From contig NZ_PPHG01000048.1 of assembly GCF_002904295.1 (NCBI RefSeq), positions 1 to 64,000 of the forward strand: 64,000 nt of DNA, in the 5' to 3' direction. This DNA comes from Amycolatopsis sp. CA-128772 (lineage in GTDB: Bacteria; Actinomycetota; Actinomycetes; Mycobacteriales; Pseudonocardiaceae). Of this stretch, positions 19,401 through 31,800 are shown piece by piece (within the stretch, counting starts at the first letter, position 1; each line of letters opens with the position of its first letter). Below the pieces are notes generated by a model. That model was not told the origin of the DNA and did no database searches. It was given only the letters and a program-made list of their open reading frames with translations. Position numbers and translations under genes: made by a program.

Positions 19401-22400
19401 TGGCGGGCGAAGAGCCGGCCTCCGTGGTGCCGCTGGTGGTGTCCGCGCGCAGCACCGGTTCGCTGGCCGGGCAGGCCGGCCGGCTGGCCGCGTTCCTCGA
19501 CGACGAGTCGTTGGCCGGAGTGGCCGGGGCCCTGGTGTCGGGGCGCGCGACGCTGACCGAACGCGCGGTCGTCGTCGCGGGCTCGGCCGGCGAGGCCCAG
19601 GCCGGGCTGCAGGCGCTGGCCCGCGGCGAGAACGCGCCCGGCGTGGTGACCGGGACCGCGGGCAAGCCGGGCAAGGTCGTCTGGGTGTTCCCCGGCCAGG
19701 GTTCGCAGTGGGCCGGGATGGGCCGGGAGCTCCTGGACACCTCGCCGGTGTTCGCCGAGCGGATCGAGGCATGCGCCGCGGCCCTGGAGCAGTGGACCGG
19801 CTGGTCGCTGCTCGACGTGCTGCGCGGCGAGGCCGACCTGCTGGACCGGGTCGACGTGGTGCAGCCGGCGAGCTTCGCGATGATGGTCGGCCTCGCCGCG
19901 GTGTGGACCTCCCTGGGCGTGGTGCCGGACGCGGTGCTGGGCCACTCGCAGGGCGAGATCGCCGCCGCGTGCGTGTCCGGGGCGTTGTCATTGGACGACG
20001 CGGCGAAGGTGGTTGCGTTGCGCAGCCAGGCGATCGCCGCGGAACTGGCCGGCCGCGGGGGCATGGCCTCCGTTGCGTTGAGCGAAGAAGACGCGGCCGC
20101 GCGGCTGGTGCCGTGGGCGGACCGGGTCGAGGTGGCCGCGGTCAACAGCCCGTCCTCGGTCGTCGTCGCCGGCGACGCCGAAGCGCTCGACGAGGCCCTG
20201 GCCGCGCTGGCCGCCGACGGCGTCCGGGTGCGGCGGGTCGCGGTGGACTACGCCTCGCACACCCGGCACGTCGAGGCCATCGCCGAAACCCTGGACAAGG
20301 CCCTGGACGGGATCACCGCGCAGGCGCCGTCGATCCCGTTCTACTCCACCGTCCTCGGTGCGTGGATCGAGCAGGACGTCGTCGACGGCGGCTACTGGTA
20401 CCGGAACCTGCGCCGTCAGGTGCGGTTCGGCCCGTCGGTGGCCGAGCTGGCCGGGCTCGGGCACACGGTGTTCGTCGAGATCAGCGCCCACCCGGTGCTG
20501 GTGCAGCCGCTGAGCGAGATCAGCGACGACGCCGTGGTGACCGGGTCGCTGCGCCGCGACGACGGTGGCCTTCGCCGCCTGCTGGCTTCGGCCGCCGAGC
20601 TGTACGTCCGCGGGGTAGCCGTGGACTGGACGGCCGCGGTGCCCGCGGCCGGCTGGGTCGACCTGCCGACGTACGCCTTCGACCGGCGGCACTTCTGGCT
20701 TCACGAGGCCGAAACCACCGAGACCGAAGCCGCCGGAGGCGCGGACGGCGAGTTCTGGACGGCGATCGAACAGTCCGATGTGGACAGCCTGGCCGAGCTG
20801 CTCGACCTGGTGCCGGAGCAGCGCGGGGCGCTCAGCACCGTGGTGCCCGTGCTCGCGGGGTGGCGGGACCGGCGCCGCGAACGCTCGACCGCGGAGAAGC
20901 TGCGGTACCAGGTCACCTGGCAGCCCCTGGAGCGTGACGTCGCCGGGGTGCCGGGCGGCCGCTGGCTGGCCGTCGTCCCGGCCGGCACCGCCGACGCGCT
21001 GCTGACCGAGCTGACCGGCCAGGGACTCGACGTCGTCCGGCTGGAGATCGAGGAAGCTTCGCGGGCGCACCTTGCCGAGCGGTTGCGCGGTGTCCTGGCG
21101 GAGCACGACCTCACCGGGGTGCTGTCGCTGCTCGCGCTCGACGGCGGCCCGGCGGACGCCACCGAGATCACCGCTTCGACGCTCGCGCTGGTCCAGGCCC
21201 TGGGCGACACGAACGTCGCTGCGCCCCTGTGGTGCCTCACCTCCGGCGCGGTCAACATCGGCATCCAGGACGCCGTCACCGCACCGGCCCAGGCGGCCGT
21301 CTGGGGGCTCGGCCGCGCGGTCGCGCTGGAGCGCCTCGACCGGTGGGGCGGCCTGGCCGACCTGCCCGCGGCGATCGACGCGCGCACGGCTCAGGCCCTG
21401 CTCGGCGTGCTGAACGGCACCGGCGGGGAGGATCAGCTCGCGGTCCGGCGCTCCGGCGTCTACAGCAGGCGGCTGGTCCGCAAGCCGGTGGCGGAGTCCG
21501 CAACGGGCAAGTGGGAACCCCGTGGCACGGTCCTGGTCACCGGCGGTGCCGAAGGGCTCGGGCGGCACGCCTCAGTCTGGCTCGCGAACGCCGGCGTCGA
21601 ACGGCTCATCGTCACCGGCACCGACGGCGGCGACGAACTGAAGGCCGAGCTGGCCGAGCTCGGCACGACGGTCGACTTCTGCGCCGGCACCGACCGGGAC
21701 GCGATCGCCGCGCTGGTGGCGGACGCGGAGGTCACCGCCGTGGTGCACGCCGCGGACATCGCGCAGACCAGCTCCGTCGACGACACCGGGCCGGCCGACC
21801 TCGACGAGGTGTTCACCGCCAAGGTGACCACCGCGGTGTGGCTGGACCAGCTCTTCGAGGACACCCCGCTCGACGCCTTCGTCGTGTTCTCCTCGATCGC
21901 CGGCATCTGGGGCGGTGGCGGGCAGGGCCCGGCGGGCGCGGCGAACGCCGTGCTCGACGCCCTGGTGGAGTGGCGCCGGGCCCGCGGCCTCAAGGCGACG
22001 TCGATCGCCTGGGGCGCCCTCGACCAGATCGGCATCGGCATGGACGAGGCCGCCCTCGCCCAGCTGCGCCGCCGCGGGGTCATCCCGATGGCGCCGCCGC
22101 TGGCCGTCACCGCGATGGTGCAGGCCGTTGCGGGCAACGAGAAGGCCGTGGCGGTGGCCGACATGGACTGGGGTGCCTTCATCCCGGCGTTCACGTCGGT
22201 CCGGCCCAGCCCGCTGTTCGCCGACCTGCCCGAGGCGAAGGCGATCCTGCAGGCCACTCAGGGCGACAGCGAAGACGGCGACACGGCGTCGTCGCTCGCA
22301 GACTCGCTGCGGGCGGTCCCGGACGCCGAGCAGAACCGCATCCTGCTGAAGCTGGTCCGCGGGCACGCCTCGACCGTCCTCGGCCACAGCGGCGCCGAGG

Positions 22401-22807
22401 GCATCGGCCCGCGGCAGGCGTTCCAGGAGGTCGGCTTCGACTCCCTGGCCGCGGTCAACCTCCGCAACAGCCTGCACGCGGCCACCGGGCTGCGGCTGCC
22501 CGCGACGCTGATCTTCGACTACCCGACGCCGGAGGCGCTGGTCGGCTACCTGCGCGTCGAGCTCCTCCGGGAGGCCGACGACGGCCTGGAGGGGCGCGAA
22601 GACGACCTCCGGCGGGTCCTCGCGGCCGTGCCGTTCGCCCGGTTCAAGGAGGCGGGCGTGCTGGACACCCTGCTCGGCCTGGCCGACACCGGCACCGACG
22701 TGGAAACGGCGGCGGAGGCCCCCGAACCGGCCGCCGACGACGCAGAACTGATCGACGCACTGGACATCTCCGGTCTCGTGCAACGGGCCCTCGGGCAGAC
22801 GAGCTGA
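8600..22807 (+). CDS. rifA: RifA: type I PKS, AHBA loading module plus modules 1-3
   Basis: 4735 residues from GTG 8600 ([10 protein letters not shown]), with GAAAGGA (8582-8588) upstream. Domain order: CoA ligase-like (1-510), ACP (Ser574); module 1 KS-AT-DH-KR-ACP (631-2180); module 2 KS-AT-ACP (2198-3155); module 3 KS-AT-KR-ACP (3170-4660); then a C-terminal docking region. It activates 3-amino-5-hydroxybenzoate, loads it on the first ACP and adds methylmalonyl, malonyl and methylmalonyl units, starting the ansamycin chain. AT2 is malonyl type; AT1 and AT3 are methylmalonyl type. Module 1 DH lacks its catalytic His and module 3 KR lacks its Tyr, so both should be inactive, in line with the rifamycin scheme. 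rifB follows after 33 bases. Module details are in separate entries. Confidence 0.95.
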   Translation: MRTDLIKPLHVALLENATRHAGKVAFADDHRAVSYGELEARTRRLAGHLAALGVRHGDRVAICLGNRVSTVESYFAVLRAGAIGVPLNPGAATAELEYPLADSGAVAVITDATQVARLEFAPDVRLLVTGDDVPAGAHAYDELAVSEPAEPAPDDLGLDEPAWMFYTSGTTGRPKGVLSTQRNCLWSVASCYVPFPGLSDADRVLWPLPLFHSLSHIACVLSATVVGATVRIADGSSADDVIRLLRAEDSTFLAGVPTTYHHLVRAARQRGFTAPGLRIGLAGGAVLGAGLRSEFEETFGVPLIDAYGSTETCGAITMNPPDGARVDGSCGRPVPGVGVRVVDPDTGIEVPAGQEGEVWVKGPNVMVGYHNSPEATAAAMRDGWFRTGDLARRDDAGYFTICGRIKELIIRGGANIHPGEIEAVLRTADGVADAAVAGAPHDSLGEVPVAYVIPAPAGFDPAALIEKCREQLSAYKVPERIIEVAHLPRTASGKIRRGLLAGEPGELRYVAAEHAEEARQADEAVAAALRARLSGLDERGQRELLEELVRTQAADVLGQPVPAGRAFRELGFTSLAVVELRNRLTEHTGLWLPASAVFDHPTPSALAARVRAELLGLTQAVAEPVVAADPDEPIAIVGMACRLPGGVASPEDLWRLVADGVDAVSGFPGDRGWDLDNLIDPDRERAGTSYVGQGGFLHDAGNFDAGFFGISPREAVAMDPQQRLLLETSWEALENAGVDPITLKGTDTGVFSGLMNQGYGAGAAAPELEGFVTTGVASSVASGRVSYVLGLEGPAVTVDTACSSSLVAMHLAAQALRQGECSMALAGGVTVMATPVSFVEFSRQRALAPDGRCKAFAAAADGTGWSEGVGVVALERLSVARERGHRVLAVLRGSAVNSDGASNGLTAPNGLSQQRVIRRALAAAGLAPSEVDAVEAHGTGTTLGDPIEAQALVATYGQERETPLWLGSLKSNIGHAQAAAGVAGVIKMVQALRHEVLPPTLHVDKPTQEVDWSAGAVELLTEAREWPRTGRPRRAGVSSFGVSGTNAHLIIEEAPAREPVAAPDAAVVPLVVSARSREALSGQAGRLAAFLEGDVSLTEVAGALVARRAVLDERAVVVAGSRAEAVAGLRALNPAGPATPGKVVWVFPGQGTQWAGMGRELLDDSPVFAARIAECAAALEPWIDWSLIDVLRGEGDLDRVDVLQPACFAVMVGLAAVWESVGVRPDAVVGHSQGEIAAACVSGALSLEDAAKVVALRSQAIAAELSGRGGMASVALGEDDVRSWLADGVEVAAVNGPASVVIAGDADALDATLETLSGEGIRVRRVAVDYASHTRHVEDIRDTLAGTLAGIRAQAPTAPFYSTVTSEWVRDAGVLDGGYWYRNLRNQVRFGAAASTLIEQGHTVFVEVSAHPVTVQPLSELTGDVVVAGTLRRDDGGLRRLLTSMGELFAAGVDVDWTPLAPAGGWVDLPTYAFDHRHYWLEPAEPAPAGDPLLGTIVSTPGADRLTAVARWTRRTQPWAAAGLVPNAALVEAAIRLGDLAATPVLAELTIDAPVVLPARGGRDVQLLAGEPGERGRRPIEVFSREADEPWTRHAHGTLAPPAAAEAAGPPAAGDATDVTVAGLRDADRYGIHPALLDAAVRTVVGDDLLASTWTGVSLLAAGATAVTVTPTATGLRLTDPAGQPVLTVESVRGTPFAAEPGTTDALFRVGWPEIPLPAATDAGFLTYEATSVEETLAALQAWLADPAETRLAVVTGDCAEPEAAAIWGLVRSAQSEHPGRIVLADLDDHAVLPAVVASGEPQVRVRDGVASVPRLARVAPERDARPLDPEGTVLITGGTGTLGALTARHLVTTHGVRHLVLVSRRGEAPELQEELTALGAFVTVAAGDVADRAQLEAVLRAIPAEHPLTAVIHTAGVLADGVITELTPDRIGAVRRPKVEAARLLDELTRDADLAAFVLFSSAAGVLGNPGQGGYAAANAELDALARRRNSFGLPAVSIAWGYWATVSGMTEHLGAADLRRNQRIGMSGLPADEGMALLDAAVGTGGALVAAKFDVAALRATAKSGGPVPPLLRGLAPLPRRTAARTASLTERLAGLGETEQAATLLDLVRRHAAEVLGHAGVESVHTGRTFKDAGFDSLTAVELRNRLAAATGLTLSPAMIFDYPKPPALAEHLRTKLLGDSAPRPAEIGTAAAADEPIAIVAMACRFPGGVHSPEDLWRLVADEVDAVTEFPTDRGWDTDRVYHEDPDHEGTTYVRHGAFLDDAAGFDAAFFGISPNEALAMDPQQRLLLETSWELFERAAIDPATLAGQDVGVFAGVNSHDYSVRMHRAAGVEGFRLTGGSASVLSGRVAYHFGMEGPAVTVDTACSSSLVALHMAVQALQRGECSMALAGGVMVMGTVETFVEFSRQRGLAPDGRCKAFADAADGTGWSEGVGLLLVERLSEARRKGHQVLAVVRGSAVNSDGASNGLTAPNGPSQQRVIRKALAAAGLSTSDVDAVEAHGTGTTLGDPIEAEALLATYGQEREQPLWLGSVKSNLGHTQAAAGVAGVIKMVMAMRHGVLPRTLHVDRPSSHVDWSAGAVELLTEARDWKRHGHPRRAGVSSFGIGGTNAHVVLEEGPEPAAVVTPEPAEYLVPVLLSARSAAGLRGQAARLAGFLGADVRVPDVAHALATTRAQLDHRAVVLASDREQLRSDLAAFGSGVVSGKPVDGKLAVLFTGQGSQWAGMGRALAGTFPVFRDAFEAAGHAVDAHLGGRPLREVVFTDSTLLDQTMYTQGALFAVETALFRLFESWGVRPDLLAGHSIGELAAAHVSGVLDLADAGELVAARGRLMQALPAGGAMVAVQATEDEAAPLLGAAVCVAAINGPDSVVLSGTEDAVLAVAAELAGRGRKTKRLTVSHAFHSPLMEPMLDEFRAVAEGLTYRAGSIPVVSTLTGQPAALDTPDYWVGQVRNAVRFGDAVTTLSGEGATTYLELGPGGALAAMALGTLGGSEQSCVATLRRNGEEVPDVLTALAELHVRGVAVDWTAVLDRPVTAVGTVLPTYAFQHQRFWVGTGEPGESTPPAEPVVARPVADVLELVRESAAVVLGHRDADAFDLDRSFKDHGFDSLSAVKLRNRLRDFTGVDLPSTLIFDYPNPAVLAEHLRAELSGERPAAPATVTRDVSDEPIAIVGMSTRLPGGADSPEELWKLVAQGRDAVSGFPVDRGWDLDGLYHPDPAHPGTSYTRSGGFLHDAAQFDAGLFGISPREALAMDPQQRLLLETSWEALERAGVDPLSARGSDVGVFTGIVHHDYVTRLREVPEDVQGYTMTGTASSVASGRVAYVFGFEGPAVTVDTACSSSLVAMHLAAQALRQGECSMALAGGATVMASPDAFLEFSRQRGLSADGRCKAYAEGADGTGWAEGVGVVVLERLSVARERGHRVLAVLRGSAVNQDGASNGLTAPNGPSQQRVIRGALASAGLAPSDVDVVEGHGTGTALGDPIEVQALLATYGQERDQPLWLGSLKSNIGHTQAAAGVAGVIKMVMAMRHGVMPATLHVDERTSQVDWAAGAIEVLTEAREWPRDGRPRRAAVSSFGASGTNAHLIIEEGPAEEPVAGEEPASVVPLVVSARSTGSLAGQAGRLAAFLDDESLAGVAGALVSGRATLTERAVVVAGSAGEAQAGLQALARGENAPGVVTGTAGKPGKVVWVFPGQGSQWAGMGRELLDTSPVFAERIEACAAALEQWTGWSLLDVLRGEADLLDRVDVVQPASFAMMVGLAAVWTSLGVVPDAVLGHSQGEIAAACVSGALSLDDAAKVVALRSQAIAAELAGRGGMASVALSEEDAAARLVPWADRVEVAAVNSPSSVVVAGDAEALDEALAALAADGVRVRRVAVDYASHTRHVEAIAETLDKALDGITAQAPSIPFYSTVLGAWIEQDVVDGGYWYRNLRRQVRFGPSVAELAGLGHTVFVEISAHPVLVQPLSEISDDAVVTGSLRRDDGGLRRLLASAAELYVRGVAVDWTAAVPAAGWVDLPTYAFDRRHFWLHEAETTETEAAGGADGEFWTAIEQSDVDSLAELLDLVPEQRGALSTVVPVLAGWRDRRRERSTAEKLRYQVTWQPLERDVAGVPGGRWLAVVPAGTADALLTELTGQGLDVVRLEIEEASRAHLAERLRGVLAEHDLTGVLSLLALDGGPADATEITASTLALVQALGDTNVAAPLWCLTSGAVNIGIQDAVTAPAQAAVWGLGRAVALERLDRWGGLADLPAAIDARTAQALLGVLNGTGGEDQLAVRRSGVYSRRLVRKPVAESATGKWEPRGTVLVTGGAEGLGRHASVWLANAGVERLIVTGTDGGDELKAELAELGTTVDFCAGTDRDAIAALVADAEVTAVVHAADIAQTSSVDDTGPADLDEVFTAKVTTAVWLDQLFEDTPLDAFVVFSSIAGIWGGGGQGPAGAANAVLDALVEWRRARGLKATSIAWGALDQIGIGMDEAALAQLRRRGVIPMAPPLAVTAMVQAVAGNEKAVAVADMDWGAFIPAFTSVRPSPLFADLPEAKAILQATQGDSEDGDTASSLADSLRAVPDAEQNRILLKLVRGHASTVLGHSGAEGIGPRQAFQEVGFDSLAAVNLRNSLHAATGLRLPATLIFDYPTPEALVGYLRVELLREADDGLEGREDDLRRVLAAVPFARFKEAGVLDTLLGLADTGTDVETAAEAPEPAADDAELIDALDISGLVQRALGQTS
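10490..15146 (+). other. Module 1 (RifA): KS-AT(methylmalonyl)-DH(inactive)-KR-ACP
   Basis: KS Cys802 in [10 protein letters not shown] has [10 protein letters not shown] (Ser1232) and YASH (from 1330), the methylmalonyl signature. In the DH-like region the usual HPWL...H...G...P motif has become [14 protein letters not shown], with no catalytic His, so no dehydration is expected, although the LLDAA Asp motif remains. KR has GGTGTLG and the catalytic Tyr1976 (QGGYAAAN). ACP Ser2140. Confidence 0.88.
15191..18060 (+). other. Module 2 (RifA): KS-AT(malonyl)-ACP
   Basis: KS Cys2370. AT has [11 protein letters not shown] (Ser2807) and HAFH (2901-2904), the malonyl-CoA signature. There is no reductive domain: the AT linker passes straight to the ACP (GFDSL, Ser3113). 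The beta-keto group is therefore kept, as needed for naphthalene ring closure in rifamycin. Confidence 0.92.
18107..22575 (+). other. Module 3 (RifA): KS-AT(methylmalonyl)-KR(inactive)-ACP
   Basis: KS Cys3343; AT GHSQ Ser3783 and a YASH motif. A KR-like domain follows without a DH. Its nucleotide loop is GGAEGLG, and the active-site segment reads [13 protein letters not shown]: the catalytic Tyr (normally GQGPYAAAN) is Ala4445. The KR should be dead, leaving a ketone, which agrees with the rifamycin scheme. ACP Ser4615. Confidence 0.88.
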
Positions 22808-22840
22808 CCGCCGATGGCGAACGAATCGTGGAGGAAGAAC

Positions 22841-25800
22841 ATGTCCGCGCCGAACGAGCAGATCGTTGACGCACTGCGCGCCTCGCTGAAGGAGAACGTC
22901 CGCCTCCAGCAGGAGAACGCCGCACTCGCCGCGGCCGCCGCGGAGCCCATCGCGATCGTCTCCATGGCCTGCCGCTACGCCGGCGGGATCCGCGGCCCGG
23001 AGGACTTCTGGAAGGTCGTGTCCGAGGGCGCCGACGTCTACACCGGCTTCCCGGCCGACCGCGGCTGGGACGTCGAGGGCCTCTACCACCCGGACCCCGA
23101 CAACCCGGGGACGACGTACGTGCGGGAGGGTGCCTTCCTGCACGACGCGGCCCAGTTCGACGCGGGTTTCTTCGGCATCTCGCCGCGCGAGGCCCTGGCC
23201 ATGGACCCGCAGCAGCGGCAGCTGCTGGAAGTGTCCTGGGAGACCCTCGAACGCGCGGGCATCGACCCGCATTCGGTGCGCGGCAGCGACATCGGCGTCT
23301 ACGCCGGGGTCGTGCACCAGGACTACGCCCCCGACCTCAGCGGGTTCGAAGGGTTCATGAGCCTGGAGCGGGCCCTGGGCACCGCGGGCGGCGTCGCGTC
23401 CGGCCGGGTCGCCTACACGCTCGGGCTCGAAGGCCCCGCCGTCACCGTCGACACGATGTGCTCGTCGTCGCTGGTCGCGATCCACCTCGCCTCGCAGGCC
23501 CTTCGCCGCGGCGAGTGCTCGATGGCCCTGGCCGGCGGCTCGACCGTGATGGCCACGCCGGGCGGGTTCGTCGGCTTCGCGCGGCAGCGGGCGCTGGCCT
23601 TCGACGGGCGCTGCAAGTCCTACGCCGCGGCCGCGGACGGCTCCGGCTGGGCCGAGGGCGTCGGCGTCCTGCTGCTGGAGCGCCTTTCGGTGGCGCGCGA
23701 GCGCGGGCACCAGGTCCTCGCCGTCATCCGCGGCAGCGCGGTGAACCAGGACGGCGCGTCCAACGGCCTCACCGCGCCGAACGGCCCGGCCCAGCAGCGG
23801 GTCATCCGCAAGGCCCTCGCCGGCGCCGGCCTGTCACCGTCCGATGTGGACACCGTGGAGGGGCACGGCACCGGCACGGTCCTCGGCGACCCGATCGAGG
23901 TGCAGGCGCTGCTGGCCACCTACGGGCAGGGCCGCGACCCGCGGCAGCCGCTGCTGCTCGGCTCGGTGAAGTCGATCGTCGGGCACACCCAAGGCGCGTC
24001 CGGCGTGGCCGGCGTGATCAAGATGGTCCAGTCGCTGCGGCACGGGAAGCTGCCGGCGACGCTGCACGTGGACGCGCCCACGCCGCAGGTCGACTGGTCG
24101 GCCGGCGCCGTCGAGCTGCTGACCGAGACCCGGGAGTGGCCGCGGGGCGACCACCCGCGCCGCGGCGGCATCTCGTCGTTCGGCGCCAGCGGCACCAACG
24201 CGCACATGATCCTGGAAGAGGCGCCCGAGGAAGAGCCGGCCGCCGGAGAACCGGCGCCCGCGGGCGTGGTCCCGCTGGTGGTGTCGGCGGCGACGGCGGC
24301 TTCGCTGGCCGCGCAGGCCGGTCGCCTGGCTGAGGTCGACGGCGTCCCCTTGGCGGACGTCGCCGGGACGCTGGTGTCCGGCCGCGCGATGCTCAGCGAG
24401 CGCGCGGTCGTCGTGGCCGAATCCCACGAGGAGGCCGTGACCGGGCTGCAGGCGCTGTCCCGCGGCGAAAGCGCGCCCGGCCTGCTCGTCGGCCGCGGCT
24501 CCGGTGCCCCGGGCAAGGTCGTGTGGGTCTTCCCCGGCCAGGGGACCCAGTGGGCCGGCATGGGCCGGGAGCTGCTGGACGCCTCGCCGGTGTTCGCCGC
24601 GCGGATCGCCGAGTGCGAGGCCGCGCTCGGGCGCTGGGCCGACTGGTCGCTGACCGACGTCCTGCGCGGCGACGCCGACCTGCTGGACCGCGTCGACGTG
24701 GTGCAGCCGGCGAGCTTCGCCGTGATGGTCGGGCTCGCGGCGGTGTGGGCGTCGCTCGGCGTCGAGCCCGAGGCCGTGGTGGGCCACTCGCAGGGCGAGA
24801 TCGCGGCCGCGTGCGTGTCCGGGGCACTGACCCTGGAAGACGCGGCGAAGGTGGTCGCGTTGCGCAGCCAGGCGATCGCCGCCCAGCTGGCCGGCCGCGG
24901 CGGCATGGCCTCCGTGGCGTTGAGCGAAGAGGACGCGGCCGCGCGGATCGAGCCGTGGGCGGGCCGGGTCGAGGTCGCGGCGGTCAACGGACCGCGGTCG
25001 GTGGTGATCGCGGGCGACGCCGAGGCGCTGGACGAAGCCCTCGACGCCCTCGACGACCAGGGGGTCCGGATCCGGCGGGTGGCGGTGGACTACGCGTCCC
25101 ACACCCGGCACGTCGAAGCCGCCCGCGACGCACTGGCCGAGATGCTCGGCGGAATCCGCGCGCAGGCCCCGGAAGTGCCGTTCTACTCGACCGTCACCGG
25201 CGGCTGGGTCGAAGACGCCGGCGTGCTGGACGGCGGCTACTGGTACCGGAACCTCCGCCGTCAGGTGCGGTTCGGCCCGGCCGTGGCCGCGCTGATCGAG
25301 CAGGGGCACCGGGTGTTCGTCGAGGTCAGCGCGCACCCCGTGCTGGTCCAGCCGATCAACGAGCTCGTCGACGACTCCGAAGCCGTCGTGACCGGGACGC
25401 TGCGGCGCGAGGACGGCGGCCTCCGGCGCCTGCTGGCCTCGGCGGCCGAGCTGTTCGTGCGCGGGGTGACCGTGGACTGGTCCGGCGTGCTGCCGCCGTC
25501 CCGGCGCGTCGAGCTGCCGACGTACGCCTTCGACCACCAGCACTACTGGCTGCAGCTGGGTGATTCGGCGACCGACGCCGTGTCGCTCGGCCTGGCCGGC
25601 GCCGACCACCCGCTGCTGGGTGCAGTCGTCCCGCTGCCGCAGTCCGACGGGCTCGTCTTCACCTCCCGGCTGTCGCTGCGGACGCACCCCTGGCTGGCCG
25701 GGCACGCGATCGGCGGGGTGGTGCTGATCCCGGGCACGGTGTACGTCGACCTCGCCCTGCGTGCCGGCGACGAGCTCGGCTTCGGCGTCCTGGAAGAGCT

Positions 25801-28800
25801 CGTGATCGAGGCGCCGCTGGTGCTGGCCGAGCGCGGCGGGGTCCGCGTCCAGGTTGCGGTGAGCGGGCCGAACGAGACCGGCTCGCGCGCGGTGGACGTC
25901 TTCTCCCAGCGGGACGACGCCGACGAGTGGACCCGGCACGCCACCGGTCTGCTCGGCGCGTCGACGTCCCGGGAACCGGGGCAGAGCTTCGACTTCGCCG
26001 CCTGGCCGCCCGCCGGGGCGGAGCCGATCGACGTCGGGACCTTCTACGCCGACCTGGTCGAGCGCGGGTACGCCTACAGCGGCGCGTTCCAGGGCATGCG
26101 GGCGGTGTGGCGGCGCGGCGACGAGGTGTTCGCCGAGGTCGCGCTGCCCGACGACCACCGCGAGGACGCCGGCAAGTTCGGCCTCCACCCGGCCCTGCTG
26201 GACGCGGCCCTGCACACGAACGCCTTCGCCAACCCCGGCGACGAGCGCAGCGTGCTGCCGTTCGCGTGGAACGGCCTGGTCCTGCACGCCGTCGGGGCGT
26301 CGGCGCTGCGGGTGCGGGTCGCCCCGGGCGGACCGGACGCGCTGACGTTCCAGGCCGCCGACGAGACCGGTGGCCTGGTCGTCACCATGGATTCGCTGGT
26401 GTCCCGCGAGGTCTCCACCGAGCAGCTGGAGACGGCGGCCGGCGAAGAGCGCGACTCGCTGTTCCAGGTCGACTGGGTCGGCGTGCCCGCGGCCGAAAGC
26501 GTGGCCGCGGACCACGCCGAGGTGCTCGAAGCCGCCGGCGGGGAGCCCTTGGAGCTGACCGGCCGGGTGCTGGAAGGCGTGCAGGCGTGGCTCGACAGCG
26601 CGGCCGAGGACGCCCGGCTCGTCGTGGTGACCCGCGGCGCCGTCCGCGAAGTGACCGACCCGGCCGGTGCCGCCGTGTGGGGCCTGGTGCGGGCCGCGCA
26701 GGCGGAGAACCCGGGCCGGATCATCCTGGTCGACACCGACGGTGACGTGCCGCTGGGTGCCGTGCTGGGCACCGGTGAGCCGCAGATCGCCGTGCGGGGC
26801 AACGCTTTCTCCGTCCCGCGGCTGTCCCGCGCGGCCGGCGAAGTGCCGGCCGCGCCCGCCGTGTTCAGTCCGGAAGGGACGGTGCTGCTCACCGGCGGCA
26901 CCGGCTCGCTGGGCGGACTGGTGGCCAAGCACCTGGTCGCCCGGCACGGCGTCCGGCGCCTGGTGCTCGCGAGCCGTCGAGGGGTGGCCGCCGAAGACCT
27001 CCTCACGGAGCTGACCGGGCAGGGCGCGAGCGTGGCCGTGGTGGCTTGCGACGTCTCCGACCGCGACCAGGTGGCCGCGCTGCTGGCCGAACACCGCCCG
27101 ACCGGCATCGTGCACCTGGCGGGCCTGCTGGACGACGGCGTCATCGGCGCCCTGAACCGGGACCGGCTGGCGGGCGTGTTCGCGCCCAAAGTCACGGCCG
27201 CCCTCCACCTCGACGAACTGACCCGCGACACCGATCTCGACGCCTTCGTCGTGTTCTCGTCCGCGGCCGCGCTGATGGGCTCGGCCGGCCAGGGCAACTA
27301 CGCGGCGGCCAACGCCTTCCTCGACGGCCTGATGGCCGGCCGCCGCGCGGCGGGCCTGCCGGGCGTGTCACTGGCGTGGGGCCTGTGGGAGCAGGCCGAC
27401 GGCCTGACCGCGCACCTCAGCGCGACCGACCAGGCCCGGATGAGCCGCGGCGGCGTGCTGCCGCTGACCCCGGCCGAGGCCCTGGACATCTTCGACATCG
27501 GCCTGGCCGCCGAGCAGGCGCTGCTGGTGCCGATCAAGCTCGACCTGCGAACCCTGCGCAGCCAGGCCACGGCCGGCGGCGAGGTCCCGCACCTGCTGCG
27601 CGGCCTGGTCCGCGCGAGCCGCCGCGTCGCGCGGTCCGCCGCCGCGAGCGGCGGCGGGGGCCTGGTCCGCAAGCTCGCCGGCCTGCCCGCGGCGGAGCAG
27701 GAAGGCGTGCTGCTGGGCATCGTCCAGGCCGAGGCGGCCGCCGTGCTCGGCTTCAACGCGCCCGAGCTGGCCCAGGGCACCCGCGGGTTCAGCGACCTCG
27801 GCTTCGACTCGCTGACCGCGGTCGAGCTGCGGAACCGGCTGAGCGCGGCGACGAGCGTCAAGCTGCCCGCCACGCTCGTCTTCGACTACCCGACGCCGGT
27901 CGCGCTCGCCCGGCACCTGCGTGAAGAGCTCGGCGAGACGGTCTCCGGCGCGCCCGCCGCACCGGTGACGACCACCGTCGCGGACGCGGGCGAGCCGATC
28001 GCCATCGTCGGGATGGCCTGCCGGCTGCCGGGCGGCGTGATGAGCCCTGACGACCTCTGGCGGATGGTCGCCGAAGGCCGTGACGGCATGTCGGCCTTCC
28101 CCGAGGACCGGGGCTGGGACCTGGAGGGCCTGTTCGACTCCGACCCGGAAACCCCGGGCACGGCCTACATCCGCCAGGGCGGGTTCCTGCACGAAGCCGC
28201 GCTGTTCGACCCCGGCTTCTTCGGCATCTCCCCGCGTGAGGCGCTGGCCATGGACCCGCAGCAGCGGCTGCTGCTGGAAGCGTCCTGGGAGGCCCTGGAG
28301 CGCGCGGGCATCGACCCGACGAAGGCCCGCGGCGACGCCGTCGGCGTGTTCTCCGGCGTCTCCATCCACGACTACCTCGAGTCCCTGAGCAACATGCCCG
28401 CGGAACTCGAAGGGTTCGTCACCACGGCTACCGCGGGCAGCGTCGCCTCGGGCCGCGTCTCGTACACCTTCGGCTTCGAGGGACCGGCGGTCACCGTGGA
28501 CACGGCGTGCTCGTCGTCGCTGGTGGCGATCCACCTCGCGGCACAGGCGCTTCGGCAGGGCGAGTGCTCGATGGCCCTGGCCGGCGGGGTCGCCGTGATG
28601 GGGTCGCCGATCGGCGTCATCGGCATGTCGCGGCAGCGCGGGATGGCCGAGGACGGCCGGGTCAAGGCGTTCGCCGACGGCGCGGACGGGACCGTGCTGT
28701 CCGAAGGTGTCGGCATCGTCGTCCTCGAACGGCTTTCGGTGGCGCGCGAGCGCGGTCACCGGGTGCTGGCGGTCCTGCGCGGCAGCGCGGTCAACCAGGA

Positions 28801-31800
28801 CGGCGCGTCCAACGGCCTGACCGCCCCGAACGGGCCGTCGCAGCAGCGGGTGATCCGCGCCGCGCTGGCCGGCGCCGGGCTGGCACCGTCCGAGGTGGAC
28901 GCCGTGGAGGCGCACGGCACCGGGACCGCGCTGGGCGACCCGATCGAGGCGCAGGCGCTGCTGGCGACCTACGGCAAGAACCGCGAGACGCCGTTGTGGC
29001 TCGGGTCGCTGAAGTCGAACATCGGCCACACCCAGGCGGCCGCCGGTGTCGCGGCCGTCATCAAGATGGTCCAGGCGCTGCGGCACGACACGCTGCCGCC
29101 GACCCTGCACGTCCAGGAACCCACCAAGCAGGTGGACTGGACCGCGGGCGCGGTCGAGCTGCTGACCGAGGGCCGCGAGTGGGCGCGTAACGGCCACCCG
29201 CGCCGGGCCGGCGTCTCGTCGTTCGGCATCAGCGGCACCAACGCGCACCTCATCCTCGAAGAGGCCCCCGCCGGCGAGACCGCCGAAGCGGACGTGCCCG
29301 ACGACGTGGTGCCCGTGGTGGTTTCCGCGCGCAGCACCGGTTCCCTGGCGGGCCAGGCCGGCCGGCTGGCGGCGTTCCTCGACGAGGACGTCCCGCTGAC
29401 CCGCGTGGCCGGGGCGCTGCTGGCGACCCGCGCGACGCTGACCGACCGGGCCGTCGTCGTGGCGGGCTCGGCCGAGGAGGCCCGGGCCGGGCTGACCGCG
29501 CTGGCCCGTGGCGAGAGCGCGACCGGGCTGGTGACCGGCACGGCCGGGCTGCCCGGCAAGACCGTGTGGGTGTTCCCCGGCCAGGGGACGCAGTGGGCCG
29601 GGATGGGCCGGGAGCTCCTGGACGCGTCCCCGGTGTTCGCCGAGCGGATCTCCGAGTGCGCGGCCGCGCTGGAGCCGTGGATCGACTGGTCCCTTTTGGA
29701 CGTGCTGCGCGGCGAGGGTGACCTGGATCGGGTCGACGTGCTCCAGCCGGCGTGTTTCGCGGTGATGGTGGGGCTGGCCGCCGTGTGGGCCTCGGTCGGC
29801 GTCGTGCCGGACGCCGTCCTGGGGCACTCCCAGGGCGAGATCGCCGCGGCCTGCGTGTCCGGTGCACTGTCCCTTGAGGACGCCGCGAAGGTGGTGGCGT
29901 TGCGCAGCCAGGCGATCGCGGCGGAGCTGTCCGGCCGCGGGGGCATGGCGTCCGTCCAGCTGAGCCACGACGAGGTCGCCGCGCGGCTCGCGCCGTGGGA
30001 GGGCCGCGTCGAGATCGCCGCCGTCAACGGCCCGTCGTCGGTGGTGATCGCGGGCGACGCCGAAGCGCTCACCGAGGCCGTCGAAGCCCTCGGCGGCCGG
30101 CGGGTGGCGGTGGACTACGCGTCCCACACCCGGCACGTCGAGGACATCCGCGACACGCTCGCCGAGACCCTCGCCGGGATCACCGCGCAGGCGCCGGTGG
30201 TGCCGTTCTGCTCGACCGTCTCCGGCGAGTGGATCACCGAAGCCGGGGTCGTCGACGGCGGCTACTGGTACCGGAACCTGCGCAACCGGGTCGGCTTCGG
30301 CCCGGCCGTCGCCGAGCTGATCGAGCAGGGCCACGGCGTGTTCGTCGAGGTCAGCGCCCACCCGGTGCTGGTCCAGCCGATCAGCGAACTCAGCGACGAC
30401 GTCGTGGTCACCGGGACGCTGCGGCGCCAGGACGGCGGCCGGCGGCGGCTGCTGACCTCGATGGCCGAGCTGTTCGTGCGCGGTGTCCCGGTCGACTGGG
30501 CCACGATGGCGCCGCCCGCGCGCGTCGAGCTGCCGACCTACGCCTTCGACCACCAGCACTTCTGGCTCAGCCCGCCCGCCGCGGCCGACGCGCCCGCGCT
30601 CGGCCTGGCCGGGGCCAGCCACCCGCTGCTGGGGGCGGTGCTCCCGCTCCCGCAGTCCGATGGCCTGGTCTTCACCTCGCGGCTGTCGGTGCGGTCGCAC
30701 CCGTGGCTGGCCGATGGCGTCCCGAGTGCCGCCCTCGTGGAGCTGGCCGTGCGGGCCGGTGACGAAGCCGGCTGCCCGGTCCTCGAGGACCTGACCGTCG
30801 AGACGCCGTTGGAGCTGCCCGGAACCGGTGGCTTGCGGGTGCAGGTCGTGGTGAGCGGCGAGCGCACGGTCGAGGTGTACTCGCAGCGCGAGGGCGACGA
30901 GGACTGGACCCGGAACGCCACCGGCCACCTGTCCGCCACGGCCCCGGCGCGCGAGCCCTTCGACTTCACCGTGTGGCCGCCGGCCGGCGCCCGGCAGGTC
31001 GATGGCACCTGGCGGCGCGGCGAGGAGATCTTCGCCGAGGTCGCCGTGCCGGAGGACGCCGGCGCGTTCGGCATCCACCCCCTGCTGCTGGACGCGGCCG
31101 TGCGTCCGGTCCTCACGGACGACGAACAGCCGGCGGAGTGGCACGGCCTGGTTCTGCACGCCGCGGGCGCCTCGGCCCTGCGGGTGCGGCTCGTGCCCGG
31201 GGTGTCCTTCGAAGCGGCGGACGAAACGGGTGGCCTGGTCCTCACCGCGGGTCCGGTGGTGGGCCGGGAACTCTCGGCCGGGAAGACCCGCGCCGGCTCG
31301 CTGTACCGGGTCGGCTGGACCGAGGTGTCCAGTGCGGACAGTGCGGTGCCGGCCGGGGTCGAGGTGCTCGAAGCCTTCGGCGGGGAACCCCTGGACCTGA
31401 CCGCGCGGGTGCTCGAAGCCGTGCAGACGTTCCTCGCCGACGCAGGGGAGGAAGCCCGGCTGGTCGTGGTGACCCGCGGTGCCGTCCGCGACGTGACCGA
31501 CCCGGCCGGAGCGGCCGTGTGGGGTCTGGTCCGGGCCGCGCAGGCGGAGAACCCCGACCGGATCGTCCTGCTCGACACGGACGGTGAAGTGCCGCTCGGC
31601 GCGGTCCTGGCGAGTGACGAGCCGCAGGTCGCGGTGCGCGGCGGGAAGTTCTTCGTGCCCCGCATCGCCCGTGCGGAGCACAGCGGGGAGCCCGTGTTCC
31701 GCCCGGACGGGACGGTCCTGATCTCGGGCGCCGGCGCGCTCGGCGGCCTGGTGGCCCGGCGTCTCGTGGAGCGCCACGGCGTGCGGAAGCTGGTGCTGGC

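Noticed and set aside
22814-22840. ATG 22814 as the rifB start
   Set aside because: The ribosome binding site GAGGAAG lies downstream of it and the added residues do not extend the docking helix; ATG 22841 is better.
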